Of a stretch of 64,000 bases of DNA, positions 34,101-43,656 are shown piece by piece. The stretch is from Cytidiella melzeri (taxonomy: Eukaryota > Basidiomycota > Agaricomycetes > Polyporales > Irpicaceae): contig JABYQR010000008.1 in assembly GCA_022592445.1 (NCBI GenBank), positions 62,001-126,000 on the forward strand. Reading direction: 5' to 3'. The translations under genes and the position numbers were made by a program. Each line of letters starts with the position of its first letter. Within the stretch, counting starts at the first letter, position 1. The notes below the pieces were generated by a model, which did not search any database, was not told the DNA's origin, and saw only the letters and a program-made list of their open reading frames with translations.

Positions 34101-37100
34101 GGAAGTAAGCTGTTGTCGGTTTATAGCATGGATGCCCTCTGACGTTCTTTTTTTTTCAGAGAGCGTGTGGGCTATCCATACACGAGACTATCGCGTTCAT
34201 GACCCTCAGAAATGCCAGATATTGGTGACCGTCCCGGAAATGCTCGCAATCATGTTGCTTTCTCCGCCGCTGGCACGAGTCTGGACGCCTCGTATAAAAC
34301 GGCAAGTCACTCTTCTTCGTCGATTACTGTCAACATACCGCTCATTTCATGTCACAGTATAATTCTAGATGAGATACACACTATTGGCCAGCAAGAGGGC
34401 GGCGCAGTTTGGGAACAAATCATCCTACTAGCCCCGTGTCCTATCATGTTTGTCATTTCCGTTCACAACTCGACGGTCTGAGCTGCTATTAATTAGACCT
34501 TCTAACATACAGCGGTTTGTCGGCCACAATCGGTGCACCTGAGAAGTTCAACGAATGGCTTCGTTCGGTGCAAGAAGCGCATGGATTCCGGCACACGTTC
34601 ATCAACTGGCCGCACCGATACTCGCATCTCCGCAAATTCGAGTACGTGCTGCGCGGGAAGCCGTCGAATACCTTCTGCGGCTTGAACAACTACGTCGTCA
34701 CCGAACGCATGCGATTTTTGCATCCTGTATCGATGTTGTCGTTCGGCCCTCGCAACCTGCCACCCGACTTCTCCCTGGAGGCAGCTGATTGCCTCTCACT
34801 GTATCAAGCCTTTGCCAATATGAGCAGCACGCTGGACTTTGACGTAGAAGCTCTCGCTCCTGTCAACACACTTCCCGCGGATGTGTTACTGAAGCAAAAA
34901 GACGTGTTGGCATACGAGAGTTTGCTGAAGGCGAGACTCGAGCCAATCGTTGCATCATCGGACACTCAAGATAGCTCGTCTCTGCTCAACCAGATCGTGC
35001 GCTATGTCCAGGATCCTGTCCTTGCAGCCATCCCCCCAGCCGAACAGATTCGCCCGGCATCTGCATCTGCAGTTTTATCAAGGCTGCTCGATCTAATCGC
35101 TGACTTACACAAGGGTGGAGACTTGGTCAGTGGTCTAATTCTGATTTCGTGGAACCGCGCATTATTGGTCCTTACTTGTGTCTGCCGCCTGTCTATAGCC
35201 TGCCATTCTCTTTCATTTTGATCGGACTGGATGCGAGATTGCAGCGCATTTTCTTCTCGACGCGCTCGAAGACGCCGAGGCCAACTGGAGGAAGGCCAGT
35301 CCGGAGTGGGCAAGGACCATGCTACAGTGGGAGACTTGGAAGTCTCAGGCAAAACAACGGCAGGCTCAAGAGGACAAGATTAGAAAGGGCCCCAAAGACC
35401 CTGATGACGAGGACCCGCGCAAGACTGCAGAACCCGCTTGGCAAGAGTCTTTCAATCCTGACGAGCCTACTGAGCAGTTCTCTTTCCTTGGTCCAAAGTG
35501 TTCCAAAGGCCTTCTAAGGGAGGCTATCGCCGACATCGAATGGACATCAACTCCCAAATGGGTCTTGAGGGCTCTCGAACGTGGTATTGGCATACATCAT
35601 TCAGGCATGAACAAGCACTATCGCACAACCGTAGAAAGGTGTGAAAACTTTCTTGACTCACAGGCAAATCAAGCTAAGCAGGCCGTCAGTCTGTATCGTC
35701 TAGGACATTTGCGAGTAGTGGTCGCAACTGGTAAGGATCCGTGAAATGTTTGAGCATATAGGTACATCATCTCACACGTTGCAAATCTAGGGACTTTGGC
35801 TTTGGGCATCAATGCGCCGACGAAGACTTCGGTGTTCTGCTCTGACTCTCCCTTTTTGACGGCCCTCATGGTAAGTTTACGATGCTGGAGCACAACACAT
35901 GTAGCAAACTGACTTCTACTCCAATGTAGTATCGACAATGCGCTGGACGTGGTAAGTGATACACGCACAGGACCAGTTTATCAGCATTTTTTAATGGAGC
36001 GTACAGCGGGTCGTCGTGGTTTTGATCTTCTCGGCAAGGTTGTCTTCTACGGATTGCCGATGGATCGCGTCCAGCGATTAGTGCTTTCTAGATTGCCAGC
36101 ATTAGGTGGCAACTTCCCGCTTACGTCCACCATGGTCCTTCGGCTTTTCAACCTACTGCATGGCTCAGGTTCTGCACCATATGCCGTCAAAGCGATCAAT
36201 AGCCTGCTTCATCTACCTCAAGTCAGCTTCACCTCCGAAACGGGGAAGTCTGAGCTTATGCACCATATCCGCTTCAGCATCGACTATCTGCGTCGATCTG
36301 GCTTACTGGACGAGGAGGGAAACCCGATCAATCTCTTCGGACTGACTAATCATCTGTACTACACCGAGCCGAGCAACTTTGCGCTGGCCACTTTGTTGCA
36401 AAAAGGTGTTATACACCGCATCTGTCGACAATCCAAAGTCGAGTACGCGAAACTCGAGCTGCTCCATCTCCTATGCCACCTGTTTGGCCGTCGCAACCTA
36501 CCGCGGGTTTATACTTCAGCAGAAAACGTGAAGGCTCTTCTTGCAAAGTCACCGTCAAAGGTCGTTCTGCAACCTATGTCGAAGAAGGCAAGAAAGGTGC
36601 TGCTGGCTCACGACAAAGCAACCCTGAAGATATTTAGTGGTTACGCCACTGCCTTTGCCCGCCAGTCTGCAGATCACCTGGGACCGGACTTGACGTTACC
36701 TCTAAGTGGCGTGGTATATTCCGGGGATGGCAGTGCAACATCCGGTACATACGTTCGCCACCTACGCTCCAACACAATCCATGTCACCGCAAGATCCTTG
36801 TTTGTAGCCAATTCCGGTCATGACGATGTCTTCGACACTATCGACGATCTCACGCAGAACGTGCGCAGCGGTATTCATCTCAAGGAACACGGCGTCCCAT
36901 CCTTTCGCAACTTGACGTCGGATAACTCTCACGCTCTCAACGCATATATCCTCGACTTCTATATTCACGGTCAGACGGAGCCACTTGTGATTGCTAACGG
37001 CATTAGGCGCGGTGAAATATGGTACCTCCTCCAAGACTTCGTGCTTACCTTGAAGACCATCAGAGCTAGCCTCGCTCATATGTTCATGGCTGCCGCTGAG

Positions 37101-37280
37101 GCAGACACAGACACCGTGCAAAGCATCGATCCCGCCGAAGTTGACATCGAAGATGGAGATGGACCTTTGGCTGTGTTGGTGCAGCCTCCGGGGATGGCTG
37201 ACGACGATTGGAAGGTATACAAGGTTGTTCATGCGCTCACAGAGAGCTTTGATGCCAAGTTCCGGGAGATGTGGGCGTAG
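31132..37280 (+). CDS. DDX60-like superfamily 2 RNA helicase (1791 aa)
   Basis: Fourteen exons read in phase: 31132-31309, 31376-31432, 31488-31586, 31649-32040, 32092-33102, 33158-33875, 33937-34104, 34160-34301, 34358-34447, 34513-35125, 35199-35730, 35791-35870, 35930-35951 and 36007-37280. The N-terminus has a PIN-like look (EPFVIDGDSLL, FDVVFWEDNRH). Helicase motifs in order: APTSAGKT near 819, [16 protein letters not shown] near 924, [18 protein letters not shown] near 1333 and YRQCAGRAGRRGFD near 1361. This Ski2-like set with DEIH and the flanking regions fits the DDX60 family. Animal DDX60 takes part in antiviral RNA sensing; the fungal role is not established. Exon 13 is only 22 nt and intron 8 (34302-34357) has a GC donor. 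Confidence 0.88.
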
Positions 37281-37446
37281 ACGTTTGAGTGGACATTCAT
37301 CAGCAAACACGGATTTTTCCCGTAGTAAACCCAGATCTACGTAGTGCGCCACTTAGCAACAGCCAAAGTAATGGGCTATGTAGACCTGTGTAGTATTCGC
37401 TCGCTTTCTCGCAGATTCAGTAGAGCCCCGTAGACGCGGATGAAGT
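37281..37446. other. 3' flank of the helicase gene
   Basis: About 165 bp separate the helicase stop from the outer edge of the copia-1 LTR. The retrotransposon cluster begins here. Confidence 0.45.
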
Positions 37447-37796
37447 GACAAGTTCGAAAACAAAGATTATTATTGCAGGGTTACGAGGGAGCCGCTCTAA
37501 GATACGCAAAGCGAAGGTGAACTCAGTAACCCTCGATGAAAAGAGGTACTATTGGATTGCACTGCTAACCTAAGATACGCAAAGCGAAGGTGAACTACAG
37601 TGTATCAGATAGTGTATGAAACATGTAACAAAACGAGTGAACGAACCTCAGTAAGCCTCGATGAAAAGAGGTACTGAGGAAAAAGAGAACTCGGTCGCCC
37701 GAAACCCGCGGGCGCTAGAACGCTTACACAACAGTCCGTAAAAGGAAGGTGAGTTCATGGCTGATGAACAGCAACGAAAAAACTTTGATTCCAACA
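37447..37796 (-). repeat. 3' LTR of copia-1
   Basis: On the minus strand the copia reading frame ends at 37819. A purine-rich GAGTGGG stretch follows, then TGTTGGAATC, a typical copia LTR start, at 37796. The outer edge is placed at a TGACAAGTTCG (37447), which reads as ...TTGTCA at the LTR end, giving about 350 bp. The outer boundary is tentative. Inside, TAAGATACGCAAAGCGAAGG occurs twice (37498 and 37571), and CCTCGATGAAAAGAGG, a small hairpin, occurs twice (about 37530 and 37657). Confidence 0.6.
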
Positions 37797-37818
37797 CGCC
37801 CACTCAGCGGGTATGAAC

Positions 37819-38133
37819 TTATAACTGCCCCATGCCATCCAGAAAACGGTTGTGCTTCTCGCGAGCTCGAGGCTTTGTCATGATGTCGGCGACCTGATCT
37901 TGAGTAGGAACATATTCAGGTAGAATAAGGCCGTCGTCGTATGCGTCGCGCGTGAAGTGATACCGGACCGCGATATGATTTGTGCGTTCGTGATGTTCCG
38001 GATTCTTCATCAGGGCAATAGCAGACTGGTTGTCAATGAGGAGAGGGACAGCATAACAAGAAGGGAGGTGTCCAATCTCGATGAGAAAAGCGCGAAGCCA
38101 AATGGCTTCCTTTGTGGTGTGCGAAGCTGCCAT
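37819..38133 (-). pseudogene. Copia-1 RNase H, C-terminal part
   Basis: The frame reads MAASHTTKEAIWLRAFL, then LLIDNQSAIALMKNP, HIAVRYHFTRD and IMTKP, the standard end of a copia RNase H. The missing upstream part resumes at 38675 after the inserted segment. Without the insert the frame would run straight from a TEAKY motif into MAASH. Confidence 0.85.
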
Positions 38134-38138
38134 GTATT

Positions 38139-38669
38139 TGTTAAAACTATATAATATAATATAATATGATATTTAGTTTCCCACGCCTTATTACAAGGAC
38201 ACTTTAAGGTAGCAGAGTTCCCACAGTCTTGATATGGGAATTATGCAGCCGTATATGGAAACTCAAGTAGTAACCATCACATTAGCTGAGACATACAGAT
38301 ATGGGTTGTAGTAGTACTATACATATATGTACGCCTGTGTTCTAGTAGCATAGGAAATGACATGGATAGCACGTAGTGCAACTCCAGAGGATGCCTAAAG
38401 CATACATCTGAGGACAAGTACTAGCATGAGTCATTTACTCATTATGTACGCCTCTGGTACAAGTGCTGAGCCTAGTCATACAATGAGTCATGCATGAGTC
38501 ATGCACTTAGTAATACAGTAGAATAGCTGAAGTAGACATGTATAGTAGTCGCTTACATAAGTAGATACAGACATGTATATAAGCAGAGCTGCTGAAGCAG
38601 CAAGAATAATAAGACTCATCTTCAAAGCTTAACAGCCTCTACCCCTTGCACACATATTTCAGTTTGTTA
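38139..38669. mobile_element. Insertion in copia-1 RNase H (dispersed repeat, copy B)
   Basis: The 531-bp insert is flanked by GTATTTG at 38134-38140 and again at 38670-38676, so 5-7 bp of target are duplicated. The insert starts TGTTAAAACTATATAATATA or TTAAAAC, depending on duplication length, and ends GTTTGTTA. Its right 300 bp match copy A at 3199-3513, including TATATAAGCAGAGCTGC and AATAATAAG. A solo LTR is the best guess, although its end is not the usual CA. A non-autonomous element with short TTAAAAC/GTTTGTTA termini is the alternative. Confidence 0.75.
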
Positions 38670-38674
38670 GTATT

Positions 38675-39382
38675 TGGCCTCAGTGCTCAAAAGAGCAGTG
38701 AAATGCTGTCGCTTCGATGACCAGCTAATGGCGCCACCGGATAGAATAAACGTGTAACCAGTGATTGAGCGTCGATTGTTGGGGTCCGAGGCCCAGTCAG
38801 CATCGACGTAGCCAATAAGGTCAGCCAAAATTGAATTGCGTACATCTGGAGGAGTTCCGCAATACGTGAGGCGGAGATCTTTGCTACCTCAAAGGTAACG
38901 GTAGACCTGGGTAATTGCGAGTAGGTGTTCTCGACCTGGGGTGGTGGTGTGCTTGCTCAAGGCGCCCACTGAATAGGCAAGGTTGGGTCGAGTCCCAATC
39001 ATTGCGTACATCAGCGAGCCGAGCATGACTGATACTGCTTGACGTCAACCTCGGACTCGTTAGCATGAAGCTTGATGAGTTTCGAGTTGGGGTCCATAGG
39101 AGTGGAGACTGGTTGACTGTCAGAGAGTCCGAAGCGGTCGAGGATAGTGGTGATGAACTGTCATTGTGACAGCTCGAGAATGCGGCGTGGGCGGTTGCGG
39201 ATGATCTCCATGTTGAGGATCCATCGGGCCTCGCCTAGATTGGTTATTTCAAATTCGCAGTGGAAGCCAGCCTTGAAAAGGGAGATGACATTGATGTCCT
39301 TGGAGACAATGAGCATGTCGTTGACGTAGACGGCGCAGATGACAGGTGTGCCACTCTCCATCTTGAAGAAAACAGCGTGGTC
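38675..39382 (-). pseudogene. Copia-1 RT C-terminus and RNase H, N-terminal part
   Basis: On the minus strand the part next to the inserted LTR reads HAVFFKMESGTPVICAVYVND followed by MLIVSKD, so the usual catalytic YVDD has become YVND. Further on are MIGTRPNLAYSVGALSKHT, IGYVDADWASDPNNRRSITGY and SGGAISWSSKRQ, all standard copia motifs. Stops and frame changes lie between them. The D to N change alone should disable the polymerase. Confidence 0.8.
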
Positions 39383-39691
39383 TGTTGAGCTGTGTCGAGA
39401 CCGTGTGGTGAGCTGTGTCGAACCACATGATTGAGCTGTGTCGAAACACATATTGAGCTGTGTCGAAACGCAATGGAAAGCTGACTAGCGCTCACGCACT
39501 CCGTATTAACATTTATTTGTACGCTTGTAGTAGTAGATAAAACCTCACATCTGCGATGCAATCCATACGTCTTTTACTCTCACTACTCGCCCTCAAAGCA
39601 TACACCTAACCCTACCAACGAACAGCAGGTAAGCGTCCCTTTCCCCTGCCTCTGTCGGGCTAGGGTTGCGGATGGCAATACTGGCTCGACA
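39383..39691. mobile_element. Solo LTR in copia-1 RT, with four internal repeats
   Basis: On the plus strand this 309-bp segment starts TGTTGAGCTG and ends GGCTCGACA, so it has TG...CA ends with matching inverted termini (TGTTGAGC / GCTCGACA). Flanking five bases are TGGTC (39378-39382) and TGGTT (39692-39696), a target duplication with one change. It interrupts the RT between LHHNH and AVFFKME. Its left end has four copies of GAGCTGTGTCGA-type sequence within 39384-39472, each sharing TTGAGCTGTGTCGA or nearly so. No coding content. Confidence 0.78.
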
Positions 39692-40207
39692 TGGTTGTGA
39701 TGCAATTGAGTGAAACCACAGTCGGTGAATTCCTTTGCGAGTCGCTGGTACCATTGGCAGCTGGACTGCTTCAGGCCGTAGAGGGACTTCTTCAGCTTCC
39801 AGACAGAGATGTCATCGCCTTCAAAGCCAGGGGGAGGTTTCATGTAGATCTTCTCGTTGAGATCGCCATTGAGGAAAGCGGACTTGACGTCCATCTGGTG
39901 AATTTTGAGGTCCTCTTGAGCAGAAATAGCGAGAATGGTGCGAATGGATGTGAATTTGGATACTGGTGCGGACATATCATTGTAGTCGACTCCTTCGACC
40001 TGTGTAAAGCCCTTTGCAACGAGACATGCCTTGTGCTTGATGATTTCACTGTTGTGTCCACGCTTAATGGCAAAGACCCAGCGGTGGTCTACAAGGGGTC
40101 CGGTCCTTAGCCCTCTCCACCTTGTCGTACAGCTTTGCCTTGAGGAAAGCTTCCATCTCTGCAACACATGCAAGCCTCCATTTGAGAGCGTCTGGCCGTG
40201 CCATAGC
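39692..40207 (-). pseudogene. Copia-1 reverse transcriptase, N-terminal part
   Basis: The minus-strand frame carries WVFAIKRGHNSEIIKHKACL, VAKGFTQVEGVDYNDMSAPV, IHQMDVKSAFLNGDLNEKI, MKPPPGFEG, and LKKSLYGLKQS, the canonical first half of a copia (RVT_2) reverse transcriptase. The fragment ends at the inserted LTR. A frame change separates it from the integrase part upstream. Confidence 0.85.
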
Positions 40208-41143
40208 TTAAGCGTAGGTGTGTGGTGGTTTGTCGAGTGAAACCTTGAGAGTGTGCTGTTGCTCTGCTTCCTTCGCTTTTGCGACCGCTTCAATAGAGGC
40301 CTTGTCCCTGGAGTTCAAGTTGAACTTGGGGTGGTCATCATGGGTAGGCAGTTGCTTGGCTCGAGTAGAACGCCGGAGTTCAGGAGCAGGTGCAGGAATG
40401 TGACAAGTGCGTGATCGAGTGGCAGGTCCAGGAACAGGAGTGGCATCTGGTACAACATCCTCAACAGGAGGTTCTGGGTGAGGAGAGGGTGCACGCGAGA
40501 TAGCCTGTTCAACATCAGATTCAACATCTTGTATGTCCGTCGACGTGTTTGACATGTCCTCCTTGGGTGTAAAGTCTCTGCTGCAATTAAGAGGGGCTGA
40601 AGATGGTAGAACGTCGAGGGTATTGTCAATGTCAATGTTGACGCGGTCTGGGTCTAGCATGGAGCCTTTGTCAAAGATGACGTCGCGTGACTTGTTAATG
40701 CGACCAGAGGGGCGGTGAAGAACACAGTAGGCCTTGTGATGTTCAGCATATTGAAGATGCATGCACTCGAGTGACTTAGCATTGAGCTTCTTGGGCTTCT
40801 GCTCAGGAATGTGAACATAAGCTTTGCAGCTGAAAATGTGTAGATGAGCAACTGACGGTTTATTGCCAGTGGATGCCTCATATGGTGTCTTGCCATCGAG
40901 GGCACGAGTTGGAGTACGTTGGAGGATGTGAGTGGCATAGAGAACTGTGTGGCCCCAGTACGTCTTCGGAAGTCCAGCGTCCTTGAGCATAGTCTGTGCA
41001 ATCTCCATGATTGTGCAGTTCATATGTTCTGCGACACCATTCTCCTGAGGCGTGTAGGGGTTTGTCTTCTCGTGGTGAATCCCCTTGCTGCGGAGAAACG
41101 CCTCGAACGTGTCAGAGCAGAACTTGCCACCTCCGTTGCTACA
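40208..41143 (-). pseudogene. Copia-1 integrase fragment and linker
   Basis: After a damaged start (a SNGGGKF stretch where SDNGGEF is normal), the frame gives YTPQENGVAEHMNCTIMEIA, AGLPKTYWGHTVLYATHILQ and KTPYEAS, i.e. the second half of the integrase core. It continues into the divergent Ser/Pro-rich linker that precedes the RT (PATRSRTCHIPAPAPELRRS). The zinc-binding domain and the first catalytic aspartate are missing. Confidence 0.82.
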
Positions 41144-41144
41144 G

Positions 41145-41589
41145 TAGTAGTTGCCTCATTCACCAGTGTGTTGTGGATGGCCCGATTAGCCCTTAATTTT
41201 TGCAATTTACCTCTTGTTTTTATCTGTAAAACTATGGGCTGCAACCCAGTTGCAACCTTCTCTGCACAAACCTGTTGCACATCTATTAAGGGCCCGTATC
41301 ACGTGGCTTAAATGCTCTACACGGTCACGTTACTTGCTACTATGTCACACTGGCATGTGACTTAGCTTAAGTAAGACCACATGGCTACAACCACATGGCT
41401 CAGCCCATAGCTAGGGTTTGACGTCATAGATACCGTTCACATGGACTCCTTTTGTTCTTCCTCTATTGTTCTCTTTATGGAAGGATGTTCTCACAGGTGT
41501 GGGAATGGAATAAAATAGTTGGTCTCCTTTTAGATAGATTTTCTCATGAGTAGAGTTCTTGGCAAGGTCTAGACAATAGCTATTGTTCT
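41145..41589 (-). other. 3' non-coding end of the gypsy element, probable LTR remnant
   Basis: Downstream of the chromodomain stop, this stretch has repeated GCCATGTGG words and an open frame of about 65 codons that I do not consider a gene. A matching second LTR was not found in the window, so the LTR limits stay open. Confidence 0.4.
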
Positions 41590-42400
41590 CCTTTAGGCAG
41601 TTCACATATCCAGACCGATGTGTTTGCCTTCATCCCAGCTAAGATCGTATGTAGATGGATAGATCGTGCGAAGGAAAGCAGGGTCAGTCTGGGTATTGAA
41701 TTCCCGAAAGTGCGAGCGGAGATCCGCAAAGAGTGAAGCTTTGATGACCCGGGATGCTCCGGGGTTTGCTTTGTAGAAGTTGTCAATTGCTTCTTGACTA
41801 TTCTCGAGGTTTTCTACTGGTTTCCAGCTATTGTGTCCGTCTGAATACCCTTCCCATTTGACTAGAAATTGCAGTTTCTTCCATCATCCGTGTAGTCTGC
41901 TGTCTAGCACTTTCTCAACAACGTACTGCTCTTCTCCTTCTATGACAATAGGATCAGGAGGTGGAGGTATGTCTTTGCCGTTGTCGTGCCAGGGACTTAG
42001 ACGGTTGATATGAAAGACGGGGTGGATTCGGAGATAGCTGGGTAGATCGAGTTTGTAATCGAGATTGCCAATTAGTTCGATGACCTTGTGCGGGCCGAGT
42101 TGTCGGGGACCAAGTTTAGGGGTAGCCTGATGGATCTGGACATTCTTAGCGTTTAGCCTGACCATGTCCCCTACTTGGAAGACACGTGGAGAGCACTTCT
42201 CAGATTCATAGAGTTGCTTCATCTTTTCTTTGCTTATACGAAGAGCTGCTTCCGTCTCTTTGCGTACTCGAGCCATATTGTCAAGGCGCTCATCGAGTGA
42301 AGGGATATTGCTTCGTTTTCCGACTGGTATGGTGAATTTGTGAGACCGAAGAACATGACTTTGGGTTTGAAAAGTCCTCGGTTGGTAACAAAAGCCGCTT
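41590..42400 (-). pseudogene. Gypsy integrase C-terminus and chromodomain
   Basis: The minus-strand frame reads IPSLDERLDNMARVRKETEA, then FQVGDMVRLNAKNVQI, RQLGPHKVIELIGNLDYKL and HPVFHINRLSPWHD, the standard end of a gypsy integrase. A chromodomain follows: EQYVVEKVLDSRLHG, an in-frame TGA near 41882, then LQFLVKWEGYSDGHNSWKP and VENLENSQEAIDNFY. The chromodomain would steer integration to particular chromatin. The TGA makes this copy defective in addition to the upstream deletion. Confidence 0.82.
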
Positions 42401-43547
42401 TGTACTCGTCTCCTTCCTTGATGCAAACATTATGATATCCCCAACAAACATCAAACTTAGTGAAGATCTTTGCACCTTTGAGCTTGTTTATAATGTTGGT
42501 ACCAAGCGGTAGTGGGTAACAATTCTTTACAGTGATGTCGTTGAGTTTACAATAGTCCTGAATAAGACGGAGTTTGTTATCCTTCTTTTCAATGAAGAAG
42601 ACTGGAGAAGCCATTGGAGACTTGGAAGGCGTAATGTAACCTTTTGACAGGTTCTCCTGAATGAACTTGTCAAGCTCGGCTTGTTCGTTCAGGGGCATAG
42701 GATAAACTTTCAATTTGATGGTCTCAGGAGCATCTGGTTTGAGATCAATCGAATGGTCCCAGGGCTGATGCTGGGGTAGCCGATTGGACTCTTCCTCAGA
42801 GAAGAGTTTAGCGTGTCTGTGATACTCTGATGGAACAATGTCTTCGAAGGAGTGCTGAGCTTTAGCTTTGTTTGCTTCGGCAGCTAGCTTGGTAGAGTAG
42901 GTGAAGCTGGCCATACACCAGACTTCACCGGTGGTATCTTGTATAATACCGGCTTTGACCCACTGCCTACGTTCTTTGCGATTACCGTCAACCTTCTGGA
43001 AAGATTTGTTAAGAGATTTTTCCGAGCCGCTCCGAATTGTCATTTCTCCTTTTTCCCAGTTAACGGTAGGGTTTATGCGCTTGAGCCATGGTAGCCCAAG
43101 AATGATGTCTTCTGGACCTAAGTCCGTGACGAGAAACTCTGCTTTTTCTGTGTGGTCTCCGACAGTGAGTGTAAGGCAAACGAAGTGCGTCAATCCGCCA
43201 GCTTTATTCTTAGTTCCGTCGATATTATGCAATGAGATAACCCTTTTGAGCGGGTGCTGAACAATCTTGTGCTTTTTTACGAACTGATGACTGATGAATA
43301 AATCTGTAGCTCCTGAATCGATCATGGCAGGAATGCGAATGCTTCTATTCAGACATTTTACTAGTACATGTATTAGGAAATGAGACGATAACTGGTCTAG
43401 AGACGACATAGTACATGCAGAGACGGTAGACAACGGGCATGGAGTTGCTATGGTACACGAGGCAGAAGACAAGGCAGATGACAAAGGAGACAAGGACAGG
43501 GTATTAGGGGGACTCACAGCTGCGGCTGTGTCACGAGTCCGCTTCAA
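42320..43547 (-). pseudogene. Gypsy protease and truncated reverse transcriptase
   Basis: The frame contains an aspartic protease with AMIDSGATDLFISHQ and the flap region DIILGLPWLKRINP. It is followed by a reverse transcriptase start: GYITPSKSPMASPVFFIEKK, LIQDYCKLNDITVKNCYPLP, GAKIFTKFDVCWGYHNVCI and MFFGLTNSP. The polymerase is cut after FGLTNSP, before the catalytic YxDD. From there the sequence passes directly into the integrase C-terminal region in a different frame. The junction is at an AATTCACC stretch near 42330. Confidence 0.82.
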
Positions 43548-43656
43548 AAAACTGTGTTGATTTGGGCAGCCATTTCATCCATTTGCTTCTTCTGGATGTC
43601 TAGCATGTCCTTGAGCGCAGCAATCTCAGCATCCTTGTCATTGGATGTGTCTTGCT

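Larger units (their letters stand above)
37447..41143 (-). mobile_element. Copia-1: degraded Ty1/copia element
   Basis: A minus-strand Pol region runs from integrase (41143 downward) through reverse transcriptase (about 40200-39160) to RNase H (about 38950-37819) and the 3' LTR. Gag, protease, the first part of integrase and the 5' LTR are missing where it meets the gypsy element. Two later insertions split it, at 39383-39691 and 38139-38669. Stops and frame changes are scattered. The domain order integrase before RT defines Ty1/copia. Confidence 0.85.

Noticed and set aside
37530..37680. CCTCGATGAAAAGAGG hairpins as a terminator or structured RNA
   Set aside because: They lie inside the copia-1 LTR, are part of a longer repeat and have no U tract; an LTR-internal repeat explains them better.
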